DNA from: Clostridiales bacterium
GTDB lineage: Bacteria; Bacillota; Clostridia; Oscillospirales; CAG-382
Direction: 5' to 3'
Length of the DNA stretch: 64,000 nucleotides
Assembly: GCA_003452915.1 (NCBI GenBank)
Contig: DMMZ01000042.1
Location: forward strand, 7,739 to 71,738
The stretch's first letter is position 1, and each line of letters begins with the position of its first letter. The translations under genes and the position numbers were made by a program. This document shows, one piece after another, positions 37,071 to 44,345 of this stretch. Below the pieces are notes generated by a model. That model did not search any database, was not told where the DNA came from, and was given only the letters and a program-made list of their open reading frames with translations.

Positions 37071-37772
37071 TTAATCAATTCCCTCAAGCTCGGGCTTCGG
37101 ATCGATGAGATCTCCGCTTAACTTTAACTCAAAGTGCAGATGCGATGGATCAGCCGCTTCATTAATTGCTGATGCACCGATTGCACCGATGATATCTCCT
37201 GCTTTTACAATTTTGCCGACTATAATTCCCTCAGGCAATTCAGCAGCTAGGTTTTTGTAATACGAAGTTAAACCATAAGCGTGTTCTATAACAACAGTTT
37301 TACCGTAAAAAGGATCATCTACGATCTCTTTAATTGTACCGTCGGTGTATGATTTTACAGCACTTCCCAAATCTGCTGCGATGTCTATACCTGAATGAAC
37401 TCTATAGTCTTGCATAGTTGAGGAGAACACGAGAGCTTCCATTGAAAATTCCTTTTGAATTGTCCCATTATCAACAGGAAAAACATAAACAGGCTCGGGA
37501 TCGGTAATTACTTCATCAACGTCCGATTCTTCACCGCCAACAGGAGCTTCGCTGATATCCGGTACACTTACATCCGGAATAGATACATCGGGTATGCTTA
37601 CCTGTGGTATGCTGGTTATGTCGTTGTAATTATAGGACATTGTTAAAATACCTATCGTCAGCGCAGTAACTATACAAATCGCAAGCGCAAGATAGATGTA
37701 AGCAGAATACCCGTTGATCTTTTTTACTTTGGGTTTTTGCGGGTTTGATCCGTTGTTTTTCTTATCATTCAT
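37071..37772 (-). CDS. M23/LytM peptidase-like protein, SpoIIQ-like
   Basis: The 233-residue protein has a cytoplasmic N-terminus, one membrane helix (about 23-47), a linker with four near-identical units (SIPQV, SIPDV, SIPDV, SVPDI), and a LytM domain. The metal ligands HSGID and HLHFE are present. The usual YxHL histidine is replaced (YYKNL), so hydrolase activity is doubtful, as in some SpoIIQ proteins. The SpoIID gene lies directly upstream on the same strand. SpoIIQ is the forespore partner of SpoIIIAH in the engulfment channel, and the SpoIID-SpoIIQ order is typical for Clostridia. Confidence 0.85.
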   Translation of the reverse strand: MNDKKNNGSNPQKPKVKKINGYSAYIYLALAICIVTALTIGILTMSYNYNDITSIPQVSIPDVSIPDVSVPDISEAPVGGEESDVDEVITDPEPVYVFPVDNGTIQKEFSMEALVFSSTMQDYRVHSGIDIAADLGSAVKSYTDGTIKEIVDDPFYGKTVVIEHAYGLTSYYKNLAAELPEGIIVGKIVKAGDIIGAIGASAINEAADPSHLHFELKLSGDLIDPKPELEGID

Positions 37773-37848
37773 AATATTTCCCCCTGTGTAATGTATTTAC
37801 ACAGATATTTTTCGCCTATTCTTGGGAAAATATTCATTATGTTAGTAA

Positions 37849-38808
37849 TTATTTTCTTTTAACTAACTGAGTATCTGTGAAGTAAAATGATAATATTTCT
37901 TTATAAGTCTTTCCCTGTAAAGCAAGAATGTTCGCTCCGTATTGACTCATTCCCAATCCGCTTCCAAAACCGGTAGAACAAATAGTGTAACCATCACTGT
38001 TTTTTGTTATTTCTATGCAATTGGAATTTAAACCTACTAGCTCGGCAAATCTTGCAGCCGTTATTTCGGTGGAACCAAACATAACATAATTACTTCGTTT
38101 ATTTTCATTGAGTGTTGCAAATGCCTGTTCACCTTCGGAATATGAATAATCATAACCGTTTGACATAAGCAGTTTTTCCAGCTCTTCAAAGGTGATTTTA
38201 ACTTCTTTTTCGTAATAAATAAATCCCGATTCATCAACGTTATTCACTGCAGTAAGATAAGGTACTGCTATATTAAATACGTTTTCGTAGCTTTCGGTAC
38301 GGGCAGGGGAGGAGATATGATAGAGTGTCATTGCAGTTTTTCCGTTATATGTAAGTATCTCTCCACTGGTTTCATAAACAGCATCCTTCATCGCGTTATA
38401 GCGTTCTGTTGCGTTATCATCACCTGCAAGAGCCTTGAGTGCGTCATATGTAATATATCTTCGGCAACAATCGGGATTTGAACAAAAATCAGCATCGGGA
38501 TGAGGTGAATCATTGTTTTCATGTTTTGCTTGTTCCAAAATATATACTGCATAGCTTCTGATACAAACCGCTTGTGCGAAAAGAGCTTGTTTTTCATAGC
38601 TTGCAGGCATTTCTGTTAGCATAACACCGAGAACATATTCATCAAGCGTCATTTCGGCTGTTTCACCGTTTGGAAGCAAAACAGTATACATTTCTTCTGT
38701 TTCTGTAATTACTTCGTTGTTCTCTATATGATTAATTACAACCGGAGTAAACGGAATCAAGGATGTCCACAACAAGAGAATAAAAAAATAAAGCAAATAG
38801 TTTTTCAA
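37849..38808 (-). CDS. spoIID: Stage II sporulation protein D
   Basis: SpoIID is a membrane-anchored lytic transglycosylase that drives engulfment in sporulation. The 319 residues start with a membrane helix, followed by the SpoIID domain (LDEYVLGVMLTEMPASYEKQ, ALFAQAVCIRSYAVY) and end in GFGSGLGMSQYGAN. The last motif is usually GxGHGxGMSQYGA. Here the His is Ser, which may matter for function. A CC cysteine stretch (FCSNPDCCRRY) is typical of the clostridial forms. The M23/SpoIIQ-like gene follows 76 bases downstream. Confidence 0.92.
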   Translation of the reverse strand: MKNYLLYFFILLLWTSLIPFTPVVINHIENNEVITETEEMYTVLLPNGETAEMTLDEYVLGVMLTEMPASYEKQALFAQAVCIRSYAVYILEQAKHENNDSPHPDADFCSNPDCCRRYITYDALKALAGDDNATERYNAMKDAVYETSGEILTYNGKTAMTLYHISSPARTESYENVFNIAVPYLTAVNNVDESGFIYYEKEVKITFEELEKLLMSNGYDYSYSEGEQAFATLNENKRSNYVMFGSTEITAARFAELVGLNSNCIEITKNSDGYTICSTGFGSGLGMSQYGANILALQGKTYKEILSFYFTDTQLVKRK

Positions 38809-38862
38809 GAGGTTGTCCTCCTTTTTACACTTTGCTTTATCTATATTCGTTTATAGATGTTA

Positions 38863-39705
38863 TTATGACTGCTTTTCTAAATCATTTTTTGCGGAATTAT
38901 ACTCAATACATTCCAGATGGATTAATCTTGTAGCGATATATAACGCTAAGGATAAATCAACTACAGAATAAAGTGTGGTATAATTGGTTGGTAGATACCA
39001 AAAAGCGGATAATATAATTGTAGGAATAGTGTAAATAAGTGAAAATAAAATCGTAGCAAAACCAAAGATTATATATAAGGTCATATTTCCGTTTCCGGCT
39101 TTGAATTTACTTTCAGTGAGAAAAAAGAGAAGAAAAGCAATAATAGAAATCAATAAAAAGTGAGTAGATGATGCATCGGGTGTGGTGCTTTGTCTTATAA
39201 AATCATTTAACAACCTGAGTGCAAATGTAGCTACAGGGGCAAGAGAAAGCCAGGTGATAAGATTGCAACAAGTATCTGCTTTCCTACTCGCGTTAACTAA
39301 AAAATAAATTGAACTGATAAATGCAGATATCAATATAAAAACCCTTAAGGTTGTAAGCTCGATAGTTTCGGCAAAATAAAAAATATAGAAAAATAAAGAT
39401 CCTAAAATAATAAAGCTACTTAAGGATGTGGAAAAAATAATTGAAGGTTCGCCGCATACAAGTTTATTTTTTATTTTTCGACCCAAATAGAGTGCAGCTA
39501 AAAGAAAAATAAGCATTATAAATATTGATATAACCGTAAATAAATATGTTTCGAAGTTATCTTCTAGGTAATAATTTGAATCGTCAATTTTTGGACAAAT
39601 ATCCATATTATTCTGTATAACAAATATTCTGTATATCGAAATGGCAAGGCTTGTAACAATTACAGATATAATTATTATCCGTTTTTGTAGTGCGAATTTA
39701 GTCAT
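38863..39705 (-). CDS. Eight-helix membrane protein of unknown function
   Basis: The protein has 280 residues and about eight hydrophobic helices (near 10-32, 54-80, 90-112, 122-140, 150-168, 183-201, 206-236, 243-262), with no catalytic motif I can identify. It sits between spoIID and a second SpoIID-domain gene. AAGGGG precedes the ATG by 11 bases, inside the right arm of a large inverted repeat that also covers the promoter. No function is proposed. Confidence 0.65.
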   Translation of the reverse strand: MTKFALQKRIIIISVIVTSLAISIYRIFVIQNNMDICPKIDDSNYYLEDNFETYLFTVISIFIMLIFLLAALYLGRKIKNKLVCGEPSIIFSTSLSSFIILGSLFFYIFYFAETIELTTLRVFILISAFISSIYFLVNASRKADTCCNLITWLSLAPVATFALRLLNDFIRQSTTPDASSTHFLLISIIAFLLFFLTESKFKAGNGNMTLYIIFGFATILFSLIYTIPTIILSAFWYLPTNYTTLYSVVDLSLALYIATRLIHLECIEYNSAKNDLEKQS

Positions 39706-39715
39706 ATCTGAAAAT

Positions 39716-39752
39716 CACCCCTTGACGAGTATTATACATCTCGCAAGGGGTG
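39716..39752. promoter_or_regulatory. Inverted repeat around the promoter of the 8-TM gene
   Basis: CACCCCTTG / CAAGGGGTG arms plus inner CGAG / CTCG enclose 10 bases that include a minus-strand TATAAT (39731-39736). TTTACA at 39755-39760 gives an 18-base -35 spacing. An operator around a promoter, or a hairpin hiding the AAGGGGTGA ribosome site, are both possible. Confidence 0.5.
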
Positions 39753-39853
39753 TTTGTAAATAGAGATTAAATATTTTACATTTTATAAAAAGGATGTTCT
39801 ATTTTCGTCTTATTTACTAAAAATTCCTATTATATATCAAATAAAATGCCAGG

Positions 39854-41488
39854 TTAATCGTTAATATTAGTCAAAACCGTTCCCGGAAAATAAAATGATA
39901 GTGTATATGCATAATCATAACCCTCCGAAATCAACGCTTCTGCCCCGACTTGACTGAAGCCCACACCGTGTCCTTTTCCTTTACCATCAAAAACAATTAA
40001 GTCGGATTTTATACTTTTTGATATGCCATTTGCTGTTATAACATCATATGTCTTGCCAAAGCTATCAATTTCTTCAACGCCCTTAGCAGTTATTATGGAT
40101 GTTACATATTCTTTTTCGCTGTTAGCGTCAACGTCTGTAACAGGTGTATTAAAAGAATAATGAACCTTAAAGTTCGAACTATAAAACTCAAGGATTCCTC
40201 TTATTTCCGCAGAATTATAAACGGTGACGGTGTTGCCGTTAATATCCGAAACCGCAAAAGCGGTAACATATTCTGATCCATAAGGATCGGTTGCTGTTAT
40301 CTCTACGTTTTCTATTTCACTGCGAAGCGTAGAAAATGTGTTACGTGTTTTTAAATATTTAAACAATTCATCTTTGTTGAAAACCTTTTGCCACACAAAA
40401 CCGCTTCCTTCCGGTTCTTCTTGAAAAACACTGGTCAGATAGGGGAGAGTATTACTTCCCCATGCAGCAGCTGAGCTGCAGCTTGCTCCACCATTGCTGT
40501 AATTATACAAACAGTATATGGGACTTCCGTCATAGGTTAAGATTTTACCTTTTGTAGAATCAACAATTGCGTCATTAATAGGGCTTTCACGATAATTCCC
40601 TTTATATACCTGACAGCAGGAACTGTTGCATACATCAAAACCGTATTCGGCATGTTTACTTGTAAGCGGAACGGTACGAACAAGAATTGAAAACGCTTTT
40701 GTAACTTCTTCCGATGCGTTTGTACCGATTTCATTTGCCATCACGCACTTAACATATTGTTCAAGCTCAATACAGTTTATCATGTTCAGTTTTTTATTAT
40801 TTACCAAGTATTCAAAAAAGCCGAAATATGAATAACTGTTTGGCAGCGTAACCGTCCCGTTGTTTCTTGCTTGAAGTGCAAAGCTATTGATATCATCGTC
40901 ATATTCAAACAGTATTTTTTGTACTTCAAGGTCGCAAAGTGTAATTCCATTTCCCGATGGTGAAACAACCTGACTACCTGAATGATTTTCTTTTTCTATT
41001 TCTGCATCTTCATAAGAAACAAACGAACCTATACGAATAAAATACTTTCCGTTTGAATAAGCAACAAATGCGTTTGGATTGTTCTCTGCTGCGGCCTTAG
41101 CGGCTGAATAGGTTTTATAAATTTCGCTTAATTGAAGATGATATCCGCCAAAGACAATTTCACCCATGGAGCCCGGATACAGCATGTCGCTTTCCCAACT
41201 TTTTGCGCAAAAATTACCGCTGGGAGCAACTATAATTTTATTATTGTCAAATTCAAACAACTTAATAAATTTTTTACTATCTGAATATCCGATCTCAAAA
41301 CCGCTATGAGATATGTTGGCACAGGAATAAATGCTTGTATCCTTACCCGGAATAGAATAGTATATTCCTACTTTGACTGTATTAGATGAGGAGGGTTGTT
41401 TTGCATAAACCTTCTCGGCTTGATAGGCTGAAGCAAAAACCAAGGCTGATGTTAAAATGCAGATTACTGTTATCTTAGCCGATTTCAT
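39854..41488 (-). CDS. Secreted SpoIID/LytB-domain protein
   Basis: The protein has 544 residues from ATG 41488 with AGGGG 6 bases upstream; the longer frame has no site. It has a signal peptide (ICILTSALVFASAYQ), a SPOR-like region (about 100-170, IRIGSFVSYEDAEIE), then the SpoIID/LytB domain: ELEQYVKCVMANEIG, AFSILVRT, SSCCQVYKG, NYSNGGASCS, ending GKGHGVGFSQVGAEAL. It should be a wall-acting glycan-cleaving or binding protein. The GHG motif is intact here, unlike in the SpoIID at 37849-38808. Its start overlaps the end of the upstream small secreted-protein gene by 14 bases. Confidence 0.85.
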   Translation of the reverse strand: MKSAKITVICILTSALVFASAYQAEKVYAKQPSSSNTVKVGIYYSIPGKDTSIYSCANISHSGFEIGYSDSKKFIKLFEFDNNKIIVAPSGNFCAKSWESDMLYPGSMGEIVFGGYHLQLSEIYKTYSAAKAAAENNPNAFVAYSNGKYFIRIGSFVSYEDAEIEKENHSGSQVVSPSGNGITLCDLEVQKILFEYDDDINSFALQARNNGTVTLPNSYSYFGFFEYLVNNKKLNMINCIELEQYVKCVMANEIGTNASEEVTKAFSILVRTVPLTSKHAEYGFDVCNSSCCQVYKGNYRESPINDAIVDSTKGKILTYDGSPIYCLYNYSNGGASCSSAAAWGSNTLPYLTSVFQEEPEGSGFVWQKVFNKDELFKYLKTRNTFSTLRSEIENVEITATDPYGSEYVTAFAVSDINGNTVTVYNSAEIRGILEFYSSNFKVHYSFNTPVTDVDANSEKEYVTSIITAKGVEEIDSFGKTYDVITANGISKSIKSDLIVFDGKGKGHGVGFSQVGAEALISEGYDYAYTLSFYFPGTVLTNIND

Positions 41489-41972
41489 AGCTGCCCCTAA
41501 TCGTGAAATACGCTTTTTCACCGGTTATTAATAGATACTTTTTTGCATCGGAATTTGACGAGTAATAAACATGTCCGTATTCAAGCGATTTACCAGAAAA
41601 GAGCTCTGCTCCCATGGACATATCCGTAACTCCGTCACCTTTTTGGGTAGAAGTTGTTATAATAACTGCTCCGCCACCTCTGTATATCAATTCACAGTCA
41701 ACACCGAGCAAAAGCATCTTTCCGCTTTCTATACTGATATCTGCATAAGCAGAAGAACCGCTTACGATTGTGTTACCTCCCGATTGTCTCAGTATTTCTT
41801 CTTTAAGCTCCTTTATGACCTTGTCAACATAACTAAGTGTTACCAAAGGATCAGAATCTCCGCTTAAAACATCGTCGGATGATTCATCGGCGGACGCTGT
41901 TATGCACAGCGTAGCGGTAATAAGAATTACTATAAAAAATAATAATAATCTCCTGTTTTTACATATATTCAT
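41475..41972 (-). CDS. Small secreted protein of unknown function
   Basis: The protein has 165 residues from ATG 41972 (AAAGGA about 9 bases upstream), with a signal peptide ending near ITASA. The mature part has a predicted coiled-coil-like helix (YVDKVIKELKEEILRQS) followed by a beta-rich domain containing GVDCELIYRGGGAVIITTST and a GHVYYSS.DAKKYLLITG block. It overlaps the next gene, so both are made together and likely act together at the cell surface. I recognise no named family. Confidence 0.65.
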   Translation of the reverse strand: MNICKNRRLLLFFIVILITATLCITASADESSDDVLSGDSDPLVTLSYVDKVIKELKEEILRQSGGNTIVSGSSAYADISIESGKMLLLGVDCELIYRGGGAVIITTSTQKGDGVTDMSMGAELFSGKSLEYGHVYYSSNSDAKKYLLITGEKAYFTIRGSYEIG

Positions 41973-42018
41973 GAATGAAAATCCTTTCCAAAAAATACTA
42001 CCTATTACAATAAATTTT

Positions 42019-42092
42019 ATTAAAATGCTAAGCATTTTTTAATACCGAATAGGAATATAAAATAATGTATCTGTAATATTATACCACATTTG
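42019..42092 (-). promoter_or_regulatory. Probable promoter and hairpin of the secreted-protein operon
   Basis: On the minus strand, an extended -10 (TGGTATAAT, about 42080-42088) lies about 110 bases before the start codon, followed by a hairpin AAAATGC-TTA-GCATTTT near 42023-42040 in the leader. The -35 is unclear. Confidence 0.4.
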
Positions 42093-42134
42093 TCAACCCC
42101 CTAACAAAAAACACCCTATATTTTACAAAAAGTA

Positions 42135-42163
42135 TTGCTAAAAAAGGGTTTTTAGTGTAAACT
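42135..42163 (+). promoter_or_regulatory. Probable promoter of the DUF6259 gene
   Basis: TTGCTA (42135-42140), a 17-base spacer and TAAACT (42158-42163). It is followed by GAAGGGG, the ribosome site. Confidence 0.5.
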
Positions 42164-42195
42164 ATTGTAAATATAGAGAAGGGGATAATAAAACA

Positions 42196-44331
42196 ATGTT
42201 TAAAAGCAGAAAGCGTTTTGGAAATGAATATATTTCTATTGCTATAGATACAACCTCTGGTGAGATTTTAGAATTGCTTAATAAACAAAACGGTGATAAT
42301 TTAATAAAAAGCACACCATTCAGCATACCGAGTATGTTTTCTATTTTAGTAGGCTCGGTGCGTTTAAGTGTTCCTAAGCTGGTCATGGTCAGAAACAATC
42401 CTGATCTTAGAGCACAAATAAGTGAAGTTAAAAGGGATAACGGAACTGAGATAAACATAATTTACAACAAATTGTCAGACGGAACAACCGTATACGATAT
42501 ACAATTAGCAATTATTATTTTCCTGCCGGATGACAGTGGAAAGCTTATTTTATCCGCTGATGTAAAGAATAACGGTGGTTATGATGTTGAAAAATTCTGC
42601 TTTCCTATTATCAGCGGAATCTATCTGGGTGAAAACTATAAAAACGATACATTGGTTTATCCGTATAATTCGGGGATGAAATTTCATAACCCTGTTGAAT
42701 ACTTTGCGAAGAAACCCAAGAGCATCTTCTGGCGTTGGCAAGAATATCGTTATTGTTATCATATGGATGGCTGCTGCGGTGTTAAGAACGCAGACGGTCT
42801 TTATAGTTATTCATCTTTATACTCCGGTGCTACCTCAATGGCATGGTTTGATCTTTATGATGACAACGGTGGAATCTATTTCGGAATGCATGAACGAAAC
42901 GGAATCTGCCGTCTTAAAGCGGATACATTCGGTCCGGACAGCCCCGGTATGATTTTCAGCATTGAAAAGACTGTTGAGAATATAGAAAGCTTTTGTTTGA
43001 ACAACGTAGTTATTGCTCTACACGAGGGAGATTGGCACGATGGAGCCGATATATACAGAGCGGCTCATGAGATTGAAGAACTTAAAGAACCCACTTGGTG
43101 GAATAAGAGTGTTTCACTCGCGGCACATTATGATTTCAAATACCAGAATGGCGGAATAGTACATCGCTTTTCGGATATTCCATCGTTGGTTGAACAAGCA
43201 AAAAGCTTAAATACCGACCATTTATTATTCTCTGGCTGGCATACAGACGGCTTTGACAACGGTTTTCCGGAATATTATGCCGATAAAGACCTTGGTAGTG
43301 AACAAGACCTTGCTACAGGACTTAAATATGCAGCCGATAACGGAGTTAAAGTCTCTTTCTATATTAATACGCGTATTGCAAACAGAAAGTTCGAGCATCT
43401 GACTGAGTTTATAAAGGACAACGCTGTTATAAAACGTGATGGTACACCTGAAGTTGAAGGATACGGTGACGCAACCATTTCCTTCGCTACAATGTGTGCA
43501 AGCAGTGAAGGCTGGAAAAACAGACTTTTACAAGCTATCGAATACGTTGTTGACCTTGGTGCAACCGGAGTTTATCTCGACCAGCTTGCAATGGCACCAC
43601 CAAAAACGTGTCACAGCAAGGACCACAACCATCGTTCCGACGATTGGTGCGAGGGCTATAAGGATATGCTTGCAAAAGCTAATAAAATTAAAACAAAAAG
43701 CGGTGAGCCAATCTCCATTATTATTGAGGGATGTTCCGATTTGTTCGGGTCACTTGTAAATGGCAGTTTGGTTTCAACATTCATTTCTCTGCACAGCGGT
43801 GCATTTCCCGAGCTTTATCGCTATACCTTCCCAAAACAAAGACTTGTTGACATGGTATATCCTAAGAACAATCTTGCAATGCGTCCTGTTCATGTTGCAC
43901 AGCGTTCGTCGGATATGATAAATAAATCGTTTGTAACCGATATTTATTTCTGGGTATACGATCTGGAGGAGGATAACAGCTTTTTTGAAGACCCCGAACA
44001 GCTAGGTTACTTAAAAAAGGTTATTGAACTTAAGAAAAACTGGCATCAGAAATATGTGGGCTTCGTTTTTGCGGATGAAAAGGGTATAAGCGAAAAAAGC
44101 GAGGAGCTTACTGCAAAATTCTATTATAAAGACGATTTGTGCCTTATCGCTTATGCGAGTGACGGAAAAACCGTATGCGATCTTAAAACAATTTTCCCTG
44201 CCGAACTAATCGAATTTAATTGTGCAGAGGGTGTAGATTCTGTTTACGAAGAGCTTGTACCGGATCTTTGCTATATTAAAATCGCTTACTCACGCTGTGG
44301 AACAATTTTATTAAAAAAATTAAAAAATTAA
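42196..44331 (+). CDS. DUF6259 glycoside-hydrolase-like protein
   Basis: The 711-residue protein has no signal peptide. The N-terminal half is beta-rich. The C-terminal half is a TIM-barrel-like domain with HLLFSGWHTDGFDNGFPEYY, VSFYINTRIAN, and GATGVYLDQLAMAPPKTC, where the Asp could be catalytic. This is the layout of DUF6259 proteins, relatives of the GH36/GH101-type alpha-glycosidase clans. The substrate is unknown and the enzyme is intracellular as read. GAAGGGG precedes the ATG. The next gene, 14 bases later, encodes a surface lipoprotein, so they form an operon that may bind and break down a glycan. Confidence 0.8.
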   Translation: MFKSRKRFGNEYISIAIDTTSGEILELLNKQNGDNLIKSTPFSIPSMFSILVGSVRLSVPKLVMVRNNPDLRAQISEVKRDNGTEINIIYNKLSDGTTVYDIQLAIIIFLPDDSGKLILSADVKNNGGYDVEKFCFPIISGIYLGENYKNDTLVYPYNSGMKFHNPVEYFAKKPKSIFWRWQEYRYCYHMDGCCGVKNADGLYSYSSLYSGATSMAWFDLYDDNGGIYFGMHERNGICRLKADTFGPDSPGMIFSIEKTVENIESFCLNNVVIALHEGDWHDGADIYRAAHEIEELKEPTWWNKSVSLAAHYDFKYQNGGIVHRFSDIPSLVEQAKSLNTDHLLFSGWHTDGFDNGFPEYYADKDLGSEQDLATGLKYAADNGVKVSFYINTRIANRKFEHLTEFIKDNAVIKRDGTPEVEGYGDATISFATMCASSEGWKNRLLQAIEYVVDLGATGVYLDQLAMAPPKTCHSKDHNHRSDDWCEGYKDMLAKANKIKTKSGEPISIIIEGCSDLFGSLVNGSLVSTFISLHSGAFPELYRYTFPKQRLVDMVYPKNNLAMRPVHVAQRSSDMINKSFVTDIYFWVYDLEEDNSFFEDPEQLGYLKKVIELKKNWHQKYVGFVFADEKGISEKSEELTAKFYYKDDLCLIAYASDGKTVCDLKTIFPAELIEFNCAEGVDSVYEELVPDLCYIKIAYSRCGTILLKKLKN

Positions 44332-44345
44332 TAAAGAGGGTTTTT

